Shown here one piece after another: positions 9,201-18,814 of a stretch of DNA of 64,000 nt. A program made the position numbers and the translations under genes. The notes under the pieces were generated by a model, which was given only the letters and a program-made list of their open reading frames with translations, was not told where the DNA came from and did no database searches. The DNA comes from Lachnospiraceae bacterium JLR.KK008 (GTDB lineage: Bacteria > Bacillota > Clostridia > Lachnospirales > Lachnospiraceae): assembly GCA_037015955.1 (NCBI GenBank), contig CP143548.1, forward strand, positions 179,501 to 243,500, given 5' to 3'. Each line of letters opens with the position of its first letter. Position 1 is the first letter of the stretch.

Positions 9201-9397
9201 CCGGATTTGAAGTGATGGACCATATTACCGTATCTGTGCGGGGCAACGAACGGATCGCGGCGATCGTGGACAAAAATGTGGCAGGCATCAGCGCGAAGGT
9301 ACTGGCGGATGCGATCGCTTATGGCGGCGAGTCAGCCATTGAGAAAGAGTGGAACATCAACGGCGAGACGGTCATGATCGGTGTGGAGAAGCGATAA
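6239..9397 (+). CDS. ileS: Isoleucyl-tRNA synthetase (type 2)
   Basis: 1052 aa, cytoplasmic class I synthetase charging tRNA-Ile. The HIGH motif is at residues 55-58 (GKPHIGHVL) and the KMSKS-type motif is KKLSKS near residue 603. The CP1 editing domain contains the conserved TTTPWTLPSN. Paired CxxC zinc-like motifs occur (YCPRCG, CPQCG), and a long C-terminal extension after the anticodon-binding domain is typical of the eukaryotic-like type 2 IleRS. The start is ATG 6239, 8 bp after AGGAGG (6225-6230); an upstream in-frame ATG at 6185 lacks a ribosome site. Expression is controlled by the Ile T-box upstream. Confidence 0.97.
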   Translation: MYQKVSTDLNFVDREKEVGKFWREHDIFRKSMESRKQGETYTFYDGPPTANGKPHIGHVLTRVIKDMIPRYRTMKGYMVPRKAGWDTHGLPVELEVEKLLGLDGKEQIEEYGLDPFISKCKESVWKYKGMWEDFSGTVGFWADMDDPYVTYHDDYIESEWWALKEIWDKGLLYKGFKIVPYCPRCGTPLSSHEVAQGYKAVKERSAIVRFKVRDEEAYFLAWTTTPWTLPSNLALCVNPGETYVKVKAADGYVYYMAQALLDRVLGKLGDEAADKAACEVLETYTGKDLEYKEYEPLFACAGEGAAKQHKKAHYVTCDTYVTMTDGTGIVHIAPAFGEDDAQVGRKYDLPFVQFVDGKGNMTAETPYAGKFVKDADLDILKDLEKEGKLFDAPKFEHDYPFCWRCDTPLIYYARESWFIKMTAVKDDLIRNNNTINWIPESIGKGRFGDWLENIQDWGISRNRYWGTPLNVWECSCGHMHAIGSRQELEQMSGNPEAKTVELHRPYIDAITIKCPQCGGEMHRVPEVIDCWFDSGAMPFAQHHYPFENKDLFEQQFPAQFISEAVDQTRGWFYSLLAESTLLFNRAPYENVIVLGHVQDENGKKLSKSKGNAIDPFEALSQYGADAIRWYFYINSAPWLPNRFYGKAVMEGQRKFMGTLWNTYAFFVLYANIDGFDATKYELEYDKLSVMDKWLLSKLNTLIQDVDADLGNYRIPEAARALQDFVDEMSNWYVRRGRERFWAKGMEQDKINAYMTLYTALVTVSKAAAPMVPFMTEQIYQNLVRSIDKEAPESIHLCDFPAADKAVIDTKLEEDMEAVLATVVLGRAARNTANIKNRQPIGMMYVKAENELSDFYKEIIEDELNVKEVVYSQDVRNFTSYTFKPQLKTLGRRFGKQINALKELLATIDGNQAMDEINEKGTLTVTLDGKEEVLDKEDLLIDAAQVEGFVSESYGGITVVLDTNLSEALIEEGFVYEIISKIQTMRKEAGFEVMDHITVSVRGNERIAAIVDKNVAGISAKVLADAIAYGGESAIEKEWNINGETVMIGVEKR

Positions 9398-9431
9398 AGC
9401 GGGTATACAGTATGAGAAAGGGAGAATGATT

Positions 9432-10376
9432 ATGAAAGTACTGGGGAAGACCAGTAATCTTGTGGGAAAGTATATGGCGGTTATTGTGCTGGCAATCGCC
9501 GCATTGGCACTATTTGTGCCTTCATCCTTAAACTGGATCAAAACGAGCTGGGTGAATCCGCTGTTGATGATCGTTATGTTTGGTATGGGGCTGACGCTGA
9601 AGCTGTCGGATTTTGCAGTCGTATTTAAGAGACCGAAAGATATATTGATCGGCTGTGTCGCACAGTTTACGATCATGCCGCTTCTGGCATTTCTGCTCGG
9701 GAAAGCATTTGGCCTGGAAGCCGGACTTCTTGCAGGCGTTATTCTGGTAGGGACCTGTCCGGGCGGTACGTCCTCCAATGTGATGACCTTTTTATCAAAA
9801 GGTGACGTGGCGTTATCCGTCGGTATGACAAGCGTCAACACACTGCTGGCGCCGTTTGTTACGCCGGCAATTACCTATCTGCTGCTGAAGACTACCGTTT
9901 CCGTTGATATTCTCAGTATGTTTCTGTCTATCATCAAAGTCGTCATCATTCCGATTGGACTGGGCTTTGTAATCAACAAATTTTTCGGGAAGGCCACGCA
10001 GAAATGTGTGGAAGTGCTGCCGCTGATTTCAGTCACGGCGATCGTGATGATTGTGGCGGCTGTCGTATCTGCCAACTCAGAGAAGATTCTGACAACAGGG
10101 GCGATTGTGTTTGTCGTTGTCATTTTGCATAATCTGCTCGGATATGGCTGCGGCTTTGTACTTGGCCGCATTCTGAAGACGACGCCGGAGAAGACGAAGG
10201 CATTGTCGATCGAGATCGGGATGCAGAATTCCGGTCTGGCGACAAGCCTTGCAGGCAGCTCTTTCCCGGATCTGACGATGGCGACCGTGCCAGGGGCGAT
10301 TTTTTCCGTATGGCACAATATTTCCGGTGCGATACTTGCAAATATTTATGCGAACTGGCATAATGAAAAAGATTGA
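9432..10376 (+). CDS. Bile acid:sodium symporter family (BASS) transporter
   Basis: About 314 aa and highly hydrophobic, with roughly nine to ten membrane segments. Family signatures are visible: MIVMFGMGLTLKLSDF near the N-terminus and the unwound-helix motif GTCPGGTSSNVMTFLSKGDVALSVGMT. The second helix-crossing region is near SIEIGMQNSGLATSLA. It probably imports an organic anion with Na+; the substrate could be a bile acid, pantoate or a keto acid and cannot be told from sequence. ATG 9432 is preferred because AAGGGAG lies 7 bp upstream; ATG 9426 is too close to that site. It lies 34 bp after ileS and may be cotranscribed. Confidence 0.88.
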   Translation: MKVLGKTSNLVGKYMAVIVLAIAALALFVPSSLNWIKTSWVNPLLMIVMFGMGLTLKLSDFAVVFKRPKDILIGCVAQFTIMPLLAFLLGKAFGLEAGLLAGVILVGTCPGGTSSNVMTFLSKGDVALSVGMTSVNTLLAPFVTPAITYLLLKTTVSVDILSMFLSIIKVVIIPIGLGFVINKFFGKATQKCVEVLPLISVTAIVMIVAAVVSANSEKILTTGAIVFVVVILHNLLGYGCGFVLGRILKTTPEKTKALSIEIGMQNSGLATSLAGSSFPDLTMATVPGAIFSVWHNISGAILANIYANWHNEKD

Positions 10377-10428
10377 AGAAAACTGTTATCGTTTGACCTG
10401 AGGCAAACAGAACGAAGAGGAGAGCAAC

Positions 10429-12897
10429 ATGGTTAAGAAACAAGTAAAGAAACTTAAATTTGACAAAGAACTGTTTAAACGCAGCGTGCTGTATAATGTA
10501 AAGACTCTGTATCGTAAAACGCTGGAGGAAGCCAATCCTCAGCAGATCTTTCAGGCCGTTTCCTATGCGATCAAAGATGCGATCGTCGATCATTGGATGG
10601 ACAGCCAGAAAGCGTATGAAAAACAGGATGTGAAGATTGTATATTACATGTCTATGGAATTCCTCATGGGAAGAGCGCTCGGCAATAATATGATCAACCT
10701 GCAGGCATATGATGAGGCGGCGGAGGCGCTGAAAGAACTGGGCGTTGACATCAATCTCGTGGAAGATCAGGAACCGGATCCAGCGCTCGGTAATGGTGGT
10801 CTGGGCCGTCTGGCGGCATGTTTCCTTGACTCTCTCGCCACGCTCGGCTATGCGGCGTATGGCTGTGGTATCCGTTACCGTTACGGGATGTTCAAGCAGG
10901 AGATCAGAGACGGTTATCAGGTTGAAGTGCCGGATAACTGGCTTGTGGACGGTAATCCTTTTGAGCTGCGCCGTCCTGAGTATGCAAAAGAAGTCAAGTT
11001 TGGCGGATATGTGAATGTCCGCACGGATGAGACAGGCAGACAGCATTTTGTGCAGGAAGGGTATCAGTCCGTACGGGCGATTCCTTATGATCTGCCGATC
11101 ATCGGATATGGCAATGGCAATGTCAATACGCTGCGTATCTGGGACGCAGAGCCGATCGAGTGTTTCCGTCTGGACTCCTTTGATAAGGGTGACTATCATC
11201 AGGCCGTCGAGCAGGAGAATCTGGCAAGAAACATAGTGGAAGTATTGTATCCGAATGACAATCACTATGCCGGGAAGGAGCTGCGGCTGAAACAGCAGTA
11301 TTTCTTTATTTCCGCTTCCGTGCAGGAAGCCGTGGCAAAATATATGAGAAGTCATACCGACATTCGCAAATTTTATGAGAAAGCGACCTTCCAGCTTAAC
11401 GATACCCATCCAACGGTTGCGGTTGCCGAGCTGATGCGTGTGCTGATGGATGAATATTATCTGACCTGGGATGAAGCATGGGCAGTGACGACAAAGACAT
11501 GTGCCTACACGAATCATACGATTATGGCGGAGGCTTTGGAGAAATGGCCGATCGAGCTGTTCTCAAGACTGCTTCCCCGTATTTACCAGATCATCGAGGA
11601 GATCAACCGCAGATTTATTGAAGAGATCCGCCGGAAATATCCGGGCAATGCAGATAAGGTTGCCAAGATGGCGATCATCTACGACGGACAGGTGAAGATG
11701 GCACATCTTGCTATCGCAGCCGGATATTCGGTCAACGGTGTGGCGAGACTGCATACGGAAATTCTGAAGAAACAGGAATTAAAGGATTTTTATGAGATGA
11801 TGCCGGAGAAATTTAATAATAAGACAAACGGTATCACGCAGAGACGGTTCCTGCTGCATGGGAATCCGCTGCTTGCTAAATGGGTGACGGAAAAGATCGG
11901 AAACGAATGGATCACCAACCTTCCGGCGATCCATAAACTGGCACTCTATGCGGATGATAAAAAGGTGCAGCATGAGTTTATGAATGTCAAATACCGCAAT
12001 AAGATTCGTCTTGCTTCCTATATTAAGGAGCATAACGGTGTTGATGTGGACCCTCGTTCTATTTTTGACGTTCAGGTCAAGAGACTTCATGAATATAAGA
12101 GACAGCTCCTGAATATTCTGCATGTCATGTATCTGTACAATCAGATCAAGGATAATCCGGAGATGGAATTCTATCCGCGTACCTTTATCTTTGGCGCCAA
12201 GGCGGCCGCAGGCTACAAGATCGCAAAACTGACGATCAAGCTGATCAGCGCCGTGGCGGATGTGGTTAATAATGATCCGGATATTCAGGGTAAGCTGAAA
12301 GTCGTATTTATCGAAAACTATCGCGTATCGAATGCGGAGTGGATTTTTGCCGCAGCGGATGTCTCCGAGCAGATCTCCACGGCCAGCAAAGAGGCCTCCG
12401 GAACCGGTAATATGAAGTTTATGCTCAACGGAGCGCTGACACTTGGTACGATGGACGGCGCCAATGTAGAGATCGTGGAAGAGGTCGGGGAAGAAAATGC
12501 GTTTATTTTCGGGCTCAGTTCCGATGAAGTGATCCAGTACGAGAACTTTGGCGGATATGATCCGATGGAGATCTTTAACAATGATCCGGATATTCGCAGA
12601 GTGTTGATGCAGCTCATCAATGGTACCTTTGCCCATGACAATCCGGAGTTGTTCCGGGATCTGTATAATTCTCTGTTAAATACGCGGAGCACTTCCAAGG
12701 CAGACACATATTTCATCTTGAAAGATTTCCGTGCGTATGCAGAGGCACAGAAAAAGGTGGAAGATGCTTATCGTGATGAAGCGGGCTGGGCGCGGAGCGC
12801 GATCCTCAATGTGGCATGTTCCGGCAAGTTTACGTCCGACCGTACGATCCAGCAGTATGTGGATGAGATGTGGCACCTGGATAAGGTCGTCTTATAA
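10429..12897 (+). CDS. glgP: Glycogen/starch/alpha-glucan phosphorylase
   Basis: 822 aa, the usual length for GT35 phosphorylases. It releases glucose-1-phosphate from alpha-1,4-glucans using pyridoxal phosphate. The PLP-lysine region [20 protein letters not shown] is near residue 660. [18 protein letters not shown] and [12 protein letters not shown] are also diagnostic. The start ATG 10429 follows GAGGAGAG. No other glycogen gene is adjacent, so it seems to be a stand-alone locus or joined only to the downstream hydratase (20-bp gap). Confidence 0.97.
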   Translation: MVKKQVKKLKFDKELFKRSVLYNVKTLYRKTLEEANPQQIFQAVSYAIKDAIVDHWMDSQKAYEKQDVKIVYYMSMEFLMGRALGNNMINLQAYDEAAEALKELGVDINLVEDQEPDPALGNGGLGRLAACFLDSLATLGYAAYGCGIRYRYGMFKQEIRDGYQVEVPDNWLVDGNPFELRRPEYAKEVKFGGYVNVRTDETGRQHFVQEGYQSVRAIPYDLPIIGYGNGNVNTLRIWDAEPIECFRLDSFDKGDYHQAVEQENLARNIVEVLYPNDNHYAGKELRLKQQYFFISASVQEAVAKYMRSHTDIRKFYEKATFQLNDTHPTVAVAELMRVLMDEYYLTWDEAWAVTTKTCAYTNHTIMAEALEKWPIELFSRLLPRIYQIIEEINRRFIEEIRRKYPGNADKVAKMAIIYDGQVKMAHLAIAAGYSVNGVARLHTEILKKQELKDFYEMMPEKFNNKTNGITQRRFLLHGNPLLAKWVTEKIGNEWITNLPAIHKLALYADDKKVQHEFMNVKYRNKIRLASYIKEHNGVDVDPRSIFDVQVKRLHEYKRQLLNILHVMYLYNQIKDNPEMEFYPRTFIFGAKAAAGYKIAKLTIKLISAVADVVNNDPDIQGKLKVVFIENYRVSNAEWIFAAADVSEQISTASKEASGTGNMKFMLNGALTLGTMDGANVEIVEEVGEENAFIFGLSSDEVIQYENFGGYDPMEIFNNDPDIRRVLMQLINGTFAHDNPELFRDLYNSLLNTRSTSKADTYFILKDFRAYAEAQKKVEDAYRDEAGWARSAILNVACSGKFTSDRTIQQYVDEMWHLDKVVL

Positions 12898-12917
12898 ATA
12901 GGAGGAGACAAAAAGTT

Positions 12918-15221
12918 ATGGTACGTTTATCCGAAGGCGGAGCCTGGCTGATCCGCGGAGAGCAGATCGTGGAAGACTCTGCCCGGGCGGAAGATGAAAT
13001 CAGAAGCCTGACAGGGAAAAGCATGACAAAAGAAGAAGCGGCAAAACAATCGATAGCCTATGGGATTCTTGCCGATCACAATACGTCCGGCAATATGGAT
13101 CAGCTGAAGATCAAATTTGACAAGCTGACTTCCCATGACATTACGTTTGTAGGTATTATCCAGACTGCGAGAGCGTCAGGGCTGGAGCGGTTTCCGATGC
13201 CTTATGTACTGACAAACTGTCACAATTCGCTCTGCGCGGTCGGCGGTACGATCAATGAGGACGATCATATGTTTGGCCTGTCCTGTGCGAGGAAATATGG
13301 CGGTGTCTATGTGCCGCCGCATCAGGCGGTCATTCATCAGTATGCGAGAGAGATGCTGGCGGCAGGCGGGAAAATGATACTCGGCTCCGACAGCCATACG
13401 CGTTATGGCGCGCTCGGTACGATGGCAATGGGGGAAGGCGGCCCGGAGCTTGTCAAACAGCTCCTTGGGCAGACGTATGACATCAATCTGCCGCAAGTCG
13501 TGGGCGTCTGTCTGACCGGCGAACCGAGACCGGGAGTAGGTCCCCAGGATGTGGCGCTGGCTATTATCGGGGCAGTGTTCGGGAATGGTTATGTCAACAA
13601 TAAAGTGATGGAATTTGTCGGGCCGGGAGTGGAAAAGCTGAGTGCTGATTTCCGCATCGGCATCGATGTGATGACGACGGAGACGACCTGTCTGTCCTCA
13701 ATCTGGAAGACCGACGAGACGATCCGGCAGTTTTATGAGATACATGGCAGAAGTGAAGATTATGTCAGACTGGAGCCGGGAGAGATTGCATACTATGACG
13801 GCCTGGTGACGGTAGAGCTGGACAAGGTGGAACCGATGATCGCAATGCCGTTTCATCCGAGCAATACGTACACGATCGATGAGGTCAACCGGAATTTAGG
13901 AGATGTGATCGCAGATGTGGAGAAGCGTGCACTCGTCAGTCTGGATGGGGCGGTGGAATATTCCCTGAAAGAGAAAGTATGGGACGGAAAATTCCATGTC
14001 GATCAGGGGATCATTGCCGGCTGCGCCGGCGGCGGCTTTGAAAATATCTGCGCTGCTGCGGACATCCTCAAAAATGTGAGTATCGGCTCAGGCGGATTCA
14101 CACTCAGTGTCTATCCGGCGTCGATGCCGATCTATATGGAGCTGATCAAAAACGGCTGTGCGGCGACGCTGCTGGAGACGGGAGCTGTGCTGAAAACTGC
14201 TTTTTGCGGGCCGTGCTTTGGCGCCGGAGATACGCCGGCAAACAACGCGTTCAGCATCCGCCATTCCACACGTAACTTCCCGAACCGGGAAGGTTCCAAG
14301 CTGCAAAACGGTCAGATCTCTTCGGTGGCACTGATGGATGCGAGATCGATCGCGGCGACGGCTGCCAACAAAGGGGTGCTTACGCCGGCGACAGAGTTTG
14401 ACGGGACGTGGAACCACTATCAATACTATTTTGATTCAAAAATATATGCAAACAGAGTATTTGACTCAAAAGGAGAAGCGGATGCGTCCGTGGAGATACA
14501 GCTTGGGCCGAATATTAAGGACTGGCCGGAGATGACGGCGCTTCCGGAAGATCTGATCTTAAAGGTCGTCTCGGAGATTCATGATCCGGTGACAACAACC
14601 GATGAATTGATTCCTTCCGGGGAGACTTCCTCCTATCGTTCAAATCCGCTGGGGTTGGCAGAGTTTACACTCTCCAGAAAAGACCCGCGGTATGTGGGGC
14701 GGGCCAAGGAGATTCAGAGAGCACAGAGGGCGGTGGAACTGGGAGAAGATCCGATGGAGCAGACAAAGGAACTGCGCCCGGTACTGGAAGCAATCGCTGC
14801 TGCGTTCCCGGAGAAGACCTTTGCAGAGTTTGCTCCACAGGAGATCGGTTTTGGCTCTACAATCTTTGCGGTCAAGCCAGGAGATGGCTCCGCAAGAGAG
14901 CAGGCAGCTTCCTGCCAGAAAGTGCTCGGTGGCTGGGCCAACATTGCCAACGAGTATGCCACGAAGCGCTATCGCTCAAATCTGATCAACTGGGGAATGC
15001 TTCCTTTTCTGATCGATCAGGGAGAACTTCCGTTTCATAATCTGGATTATCTGTTCCTTCCGGGAATCAGGACGGCAGTGGAACAGGCGGAGTGTGAGAT
15101 CAGAGCATATGTGGTGAGAGACGGTCAGCTGACTCCATTCACCCTTCGTCTCGGAGAAATGACAGGGGAAGAGCGGCAGATCATTTTGAAAGGCTGCCTC
15201 ATTAATTACAACAGAATCTAA
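12918..15221 (+). CDS. Aconitase-family hydratase
   Basis: 767 aa of the aconitase/isopropylmalate isomerase superfamily. [22 protein letters not shown] is near residue 155. The three candidate [4Fe-4S] cysteines are in [11 protein letters not shown] (near residue 366) and [10 protein letters not shown] (near residue 430). The first motif differs from the classical GSCTNSS of AcnA, although the cysteine is kept. A C-terminal swivel-like domain ([13 protein letters not shown]) completes the fold. It could be citrate/isocitrate hydratase or act on another 2- or 3-hydroxy acid. RBS AGGAGG lies at 12900. Transcription ends at the strong hairpin at 15312. Confidence 0.85.
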   Translation: MVRLSEGGAWLIRGEQIVEDSARAEDEIRSLTGKSMTKEEAAKQSIAYGILADHNTSGNMDQLKIKFDKLTSHDITFVGIIQTARASGLERFPMPYVLTNCHNSLCAVGGTINEDDHMFGLSCARKYGGVYVPPHQAVIHQYAREMLAAGGKMILGSDSHTRYGALGTMAMGEGGPELVKQLLGQTYDINLPQVVGVCLTGEPRPGVGPQDVALAIIGAVFGNGYVNNKVMEFVGPGVEKLSADFRIGIDVMTTETTCLSSIWKTDETIRQFYEIHGRSEDYVRLEPGEIAYYDGLVTVELDKVEPMIAMPFHPSNTYTIDEVNRNLGDVIADVEKRALVSLDGAVEYSLKEKVWDGKFHVDQGIIAGCAGGGFENICAAADILKNVSIGSGGFTLSVYPASMPIYMELIKNGCAATLLETGAVLKTAFCGPCFGAGDTPANNAFSIRHSTRNFPNREGSKLQNGQISSVALMDARSIAATAANKGVLTPATEFDGTWNHYQYYFDSKIYANRVFDSKGEADASVEIQLGPNIKDWPEMTALPEDLILKVVSEIHDPVTTTDELIPSGETSSYRSNPLGLAEFTLSRKDPRYVGRAKEIQRAQRAVELGEDPMEQTKELRPVLEAIAAAFPEKTFAEFAPQEIGFGSTIFAVKPGDGSAREQAASCQKVLGGWANIANEYATKRYRSNLINWGMLPFLIDQGELPFHNLDYLFLPGIRTAVEQAECEIRAYVVRDGQLTPFTLRLGEMTGEERQIILKGCLINYNRI

Positions 15222-15311
15222 AGTTTTCGTCTGCGGTGTCGATATATAAAGCACAAGAGAGGCGCAGGGCCGACGCTTCTTCAGAAAATATAAGATGCTG
15301 ATAGACCATGG

Positions 15312-15361
15312 ATGGTATTTGATAAGGGACAGGAGGTCCTTTGTCAGATACCATTTTTTTC
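15312..15361 (+). terminator. Rho-independent terminator after the hydratase gene
   Basis: The arms GGTATTTGATAAGGGAC and GTCCTTTGTCAGATACC pair over 17 bp, with G-U wobbles replacing the mismatches. The stem extends by outer AT pairs, has an AGGAG loop and is followed by a T8 run (15354-15361). Confidence 0.9.
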
Positions 15362-15405
15362 GCAGGAGGACAGGGAGGGAAGCCACGGAATCGGGACATC
15401 AGGGA

Positions 15406-16482
15406 ATGGGGGTAAGATTGCGCATTAGTTCCAGCACAATAGGAATGGAATCCGCGAGGAGGTATACTTCTGTGAGAAGAAAAACCTCTGCTTTTACTAG
15501 CCAGACATATACTGGCGGCCTGGAAAAAAGGGAAGGAAGCCTGAATTTCCGCGGCATGTTATTAGGAGACGGTGCAGAAGAGAAAAAGACCGGCAAGGGA
15601 ATGAGCGAGGAGGAGCAGATGTCTCTGCGAAACAGATTCCGCTCTACCGGTATTACGAAGATTTCCAACAGAAATGAACTGGAGGCGCTTGACAGGATCA
15701 GGCAGCAGTGTATCCAGTTTTTGATGGGGCTTTTCTCAGGGAGTCAGAACAGACGTCCTGCCGGTATGCCGGACAGTGGAGATCTCTCCATGCCGACAGT
15801 TTCGACGACCAAATTATCATACTCTTTCAAAGAGACCTATATGGAGGAAGAGGCGACATCCTTCCAGACAACGGGCAAGGTGGTGACTGCGGACGGCAGA
15901 GAGATCACTTTTAATCTGGATATGGAGATGAGCCGCAGCTTTCAGTATACGTATGAACAGAGCTATGAGATGATGTACCGGAATGTGAGTATGTGCGATC
16001 CGCTTGTGATCAATCTGGACAGCAATATCGCTTCGGTATCCGATCAGAAGTTCCTGTTTGACATTGACGGCGATGGCATTTTAGATCGCGTTTCCCAGTT
16101 GAATGCGGGGAGCGGTTATCTGGCATTGGACAAAAACGGCGACGGAAAGATCAATGACGGCAATGAATTATTCGGGCCTCAGTCTGGCAATGGGTTTGAA
16201 GATCTGGCGCAATACGACAGCGACGGCAACGGCTGGATTGATGAGAATGACGAGATATGGAGCAAGCTGCTGATCTGGACGAAAGACGAGAACGGAAAAG
16301 ACCAGCTCTATCATATTTCCGATAAGGGGATCGGTGCGATCTGTCTGAAAAACCAGTCTACAAATTTTTCACTGAATTCTCTGCGGGATAACCAGACAAA
16401 CGGCGTCATTCGCAGTACAGGTATTTTTCTGTATGAAAACGGCGGAGTAGGCACGGTGCAGCATGTAGATATGGCAAAATAA
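15406..16482 (+). CDS. Uncharacterised protein with EF-hand-like calcium repeats
   Basis: About 358 aa, no signal peptide seen. The N-terminus is MGVRLRISSSTIGMESARRY. The C-terminal third has dockerin/EF-hand-like D-x-D/N-x-D-G loops: DIDGDGILD, DKNGDGKINDGNELFG and DSDGNGWIDENDEIW, which suggests Ca2+ binding. The middle (GKVVTADGREITFNLDMEMS) is rich in beta-prone sequence. A TTG at 15418 preceded by GGGGGT gives a neat MRISSSTIGMESARRY start and is an equally good choice. An upstream in-frame ATG at 15295 falls before the terminator hairpin and is rejected. Function unknown; possibly linked to motility or the envelope. Confidence 0.7.
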   Translation: MGVRLRISSSTIGMESARRYTSVRRKTSAFTSQTYTGGLEKREGSLNFRGMLLGDGAEEKKTGKGMSEEEQMSLRNRFRSTGITKISNRNELEALDRIRQQCIQFLMGLFSGSQNRRPAGMPDSGDLSMPTVSTTKLSYSFKETYMEEEATSFQTTGKVVTADGREITFNLDMEMSRSFQYTYEQSYEMMYRNVSMCDPLVINLDSNIASVSDQKFLFDIDGDGILDRVSQLNAGSGYLALDKNGDGKINDGNELFGPQSGNGFEDLAQYDSDGNGWIDENDEIWSKLLIWTKDENGKDQLYHISDKGIGAICLKNQSTNFSLNSLRDNQTNGVIRSTGIFLYENGGVGTVQHVDMAK

Positions 16483-16531
16483 ATATATAATAATATGTAA
16501 TAGCAAACAAAAAACTAAAACTAAGAGAAAT

Positions 16532-16561
16532 GAATAAAAATCTCCGGAAATCTCATATAAT
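16532..16561 (+). promoter_or_regulatory. Sigma-E-like promoter of spoIID
   Basis: GAATAAA (16532-16538), a 15-bp gap, then CATATAAT (16554-16561), close to the sigma-E -10 consensus CATACANT. The sipL-like gene at 28.5 kb has the same GAATAAA box. spoIID is sigma-E dependent in Bacillus. Confidence 0.6.
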
Positions 16562-16592
16562 AGGACAGAAAGCTGTTTGACTGAGGATTTTC

Positions 16593-17552
16593 ATGAGACG
16601 AATTCGCAGAAACAAAAAAAGAACTGTATCCGATTCTGCAAAATCATCGGCAGCAGTTCTTTTTTTTGTGGGACTGACCGTCTGTTATCTGTTTTTTCAT
16701 GGCAGATTTTCTGCTGATGGCATCAAATCGAGTGAAAGTAATCATACGATCGTCAGAGAAAGCGCGGCGGGGCGGGAAAAGATTCCGCTGGGAGAATATC
16801 TGATCGGCGCTTTGGCGGTCAGCGTACCGGACGATTTCGCACCGGAAGCGTGCAAGGCGCAGGCGGTGATCCTGCGAACCAATGTAGAGTGGATGTCGGG
16901 GGAAGAGGGCAGCAGTGAGATTTCATATGAGACATTATGTCAGGCAAGTCTGACAAGGGAAGAAATGAATGAGAAATGGGGAGACGATTACGAAAAACAG
17001 TATGGGAGGCTGAAAGCCGCGGTCGAGGCCACAGAGGGACAGACGCTCTGTTATCACGGAGCGCCGGTGGAGCTGCCTTTTTTTCCGGTCAGTGCCGGAC
17101 AGACGAGAGATGCGGACGAGATTTCCGGAACAAAGAATTTTCCATATTTAAAGACTGTCGCCTGTGGACAGGATGTGTTCGCAGCAGATTACCGGCAGGA
17201 AACGATCGTCAGCGAGAAGGAATATCAACGACTGTTGCAACAACTCTTTGAGACCGGGGAAGAGATCGTATGGCAGGAGGTCGCACTGGAAACAGACAGT
17301 GCGGGATATGTGAAACAGGCTGTCTGGAACGGGAAAACAGTTTCAGGAGAAACATTTCGTGAAGCGCTGTCACTTGCCTCTGCCTGTTTTACGATTGAGG
17401 AGAAAGAAAAGGAGCTGCATATTATCACAAAAGGGGTAGGACACGGCCTTGGCATGAGCCTTTATACGGCAGGCCAGATGGCGGCGGAAGGAAAGGATTA
17501 TCAGGAAATATTGCAATATTTTTTTGCCGAATGTGAAATTGTAAAAAACTGA
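16593..17552 (+). CDS. spoIID: SpoIID/LytB-domain sporulation protein
   Basis: 319 aa with an N-terminal cytoplasmic arginine/lysine-rich tail and one membrane anchor (residues ~20-37), followed by a SpoIID domain. The core IPLGEYLIGALAVSVPDDFAPEACKAQAVILRT and the C-terminal GVGHGLGMSLYTAGQMA match the family. SpoIID is a lytic transglycosylase of the engulfment machinery (with SpoIIM and SpoIIP). Here the usual xxEMP catalytic glutamate segment reads AVSVP, so the key Glu appears replaced by Ser. The gene is followed by spoIIQ, the conserved clostridial order. Confidence 0.85.
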   Translation: MRRIRRNKKRTVSDSAKSSAAVLFFVGLTVCYLFFHGRFSADGIKSSESNHTIVRESAAGREKIPLGEYLIGALAVSVPDDFAPEACKAQAVILRTNVEWMSGEEGSSEISYETLCQASLTREEMNEKWGDDYEKQYGRLKAAVEATEGQTLCYHGAPVELPFFPVSAGQTRDADEISGTKNFPYLKTVACGQDVFAADYRQETIVSEKEYQRLLQQLFETGEEIVWQEVALETDSAGYVKQAVWNGKTVSGETFREALSLASACFTIEEKEKELHIITKGVGHGLGMSLYTAGQMAAEGKDYQEILQYFFAECEIVKN

Positions 17553-17579
17553 ATAAAGCGACCGGAAGTGGTAAGACTA
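17551..17579 (+). promoter_or_regulatory. Sigma-F-like promoter of spoIIQ
   Basis: GAATA (17551-17555), a 14-bp gap, then GGTAAGACTA (17570-17579), which fits the sigma-F -10 consensus GGNNANAHTR at every position. It gives forespore expression of spoIIQ, matching the known compartment. The -35 box overlaps the spoIID stop codon. Confidence 0.7.
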
Positions 17580-17596
17580 GGGATGAGGTGATAAGC

Positions 17597-18469
17597 ATGA
17601 GAAGACATCGTTCCACGATGAGAAAAGAAAGAATTATTATGTTAGTTTCTTCGGTATTTGTCCTGACTGCTCTGACTATGACCGGTTTTTATGTGAAAGA
17701 AAAGAATGAGGCAGAAAAAGACGGTTATATCGTTGACATGAGCACTTTGGAGAAAAAGACGGAGGATAAGACAAAAGAGATTGCCCAGTCGGTGGAGGAA
17801 GAAGCACAGGCCGACACGGCGAAAGGCGATGATCTGGACTATGATCCGAATTTCCAGGAGGCCTCTTCCGGTGATGTAGAGAATACATGGAGCGCTGAAA
17901 AAGAGGATGAGAAAAAAGAGAGCGAAAGTCCGGAGGCAGAGAGCGCAAACAGAGATATTGCCAGAGAGGCCATGGAGGATACGGAGCTGACAGACAATGT
18001 GGCAGCGGAGGACGCTATGGAGACCGCATCTATGGAAGCGACAAGGGCGCTGTCTTTCCATGAAAAGGACAACCTTGGCTGGCCGGTAGCGGGTAACGTA
18101 CTGATCAATTACAGTATGGATAAGACCGTTTATTTCCCGACGCTGCAGCAGTATAAATACAGCCCTGCCATTATCATTGCGGCATCAGAGGGAGAAAACA
18201 TTACGGCTTCCGCTGATGGAAAAGTGCTCTCTGTGTTTGAGGATGCGGAGATCGGGCGCGGAGTGACGGTAGACATCGGCAATGGATATGAGTTGACCTA
18301 CGGACAGTTAGAGGATATTATAGTATTGCAGGGGGATGTCGTGAGCGCCGGGGATGTGCTCGGTGTGGTAGCGGCTCCAACGAAATATTATAGTGTGGAA
18401 GGCCCCAACGTATATTTCAAACTGACAAAGGATGGAGTGCCGGTCAATCCGCTCAACAGTCTGGAATAG
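17597..18469 (+). CDS. spoIIQ: SpoIIQ-like LytM/M23-fold protein
   Basis: About 290 aa. An N-terminal membrane segment (MLVSSVFVLTALTMTGFYV) is followed by an acidic linker (~residues 35-150) and a LytM domain (NLGWPVAGNVLINYSMD ... VVSAGDVLGVVAAP). The zinc-binding positions of active M23 peptidases are absent: the HxH region reads ELTYGQLED and the final HLHFE-like motif reads NVYFKLTKDG. It is probably a structural SpoIIQ that pairs with SpoIIIAH across the septal space. ATG 17597 follows GAGGTG by 6 bp. The leader would be only about 10 nt long if the sigma-F promoter is right. Confidence 0.82.
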   Translation: MRRHRSTMRKERIIMLVSSVFVLTALTMTGFYVKEKNEAEKDGYIVDMSTLEKKTEDKTKEIAQSVEEEAQADTAKGDDLDYDPNFQEASSGDVENTWSAEKEDEKKESESPEAESANRDIAREAMEDTELTDNVAAEDAMETASMEATRALSFHEKDNLGWPVAGNVLINYSMDKTVYFPTLQQYKYSPAIIIAASEGENITASADGKVLSVFEDAEIGRGVTVDIGNGYELTYGQLEDIIVLQGDVVSAGDVLGVVAAPTKYYSVEGPNVYFKLTKDGVPVNPLNSLE

Positions 18470-18528
18470 AAACATCTGACAGAAAAAGAGACTGCAATCA
18501 ACAGATTGTGTGCACAAAGGATAAAGAG

Positions 18529-18801
18529 ATGGCTTGTTATACCTATATCGTAGAATGCAGTGATGGAAGTCTGTATACAGGATGGACAAATGATCTGGAT
18601 AAACGGGTTCGCGCCCACAATGCGAAAAAGGGAGCGAAATACACAAAGAGCCGCACCCCGGTCAGACTTGTCTATTATGAGACATTTGCCACCAGGCAGG
18701 AGGCTATGAGAAGAGAATACGAAGTCAAGCAATACACGAGGAAAGAAAAAGAGGATCTGCTGCGCAAAGTGGATCTTCGTGATGGCAATAAAACAGAATA
18801 A
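18529..18801 (+). CDS. GIY-YIG nuclease domain protein (UPF0213 type)
   Basis: 90 aa, a single GIY-YIG domain: YTYIVECSDGSLYTGWTND, then KRVRAHNAKKGAKYTKSR, LVYYETFATRQEAMRREYEVK and QYTRKEKEDLL. This matches the small stand-alone UPF0213/YhbQ-type proteins, which are suspected DNA-processing nucleases. ATG 18529 gives MACYTYIVEC; the longer start lacks a ribosome site. Confidence 0.88.
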   Translation: MACYTYIVECSDGSLYTGWTNDLDKRVRAHNAKKGAKYTKSRTPVRLVYYETFATRQEAMRREYEVKQYTRKEKEDLLRKVDLRDGNKTE

Positions 18802-18814
18802 TATGAAAAAAAAG

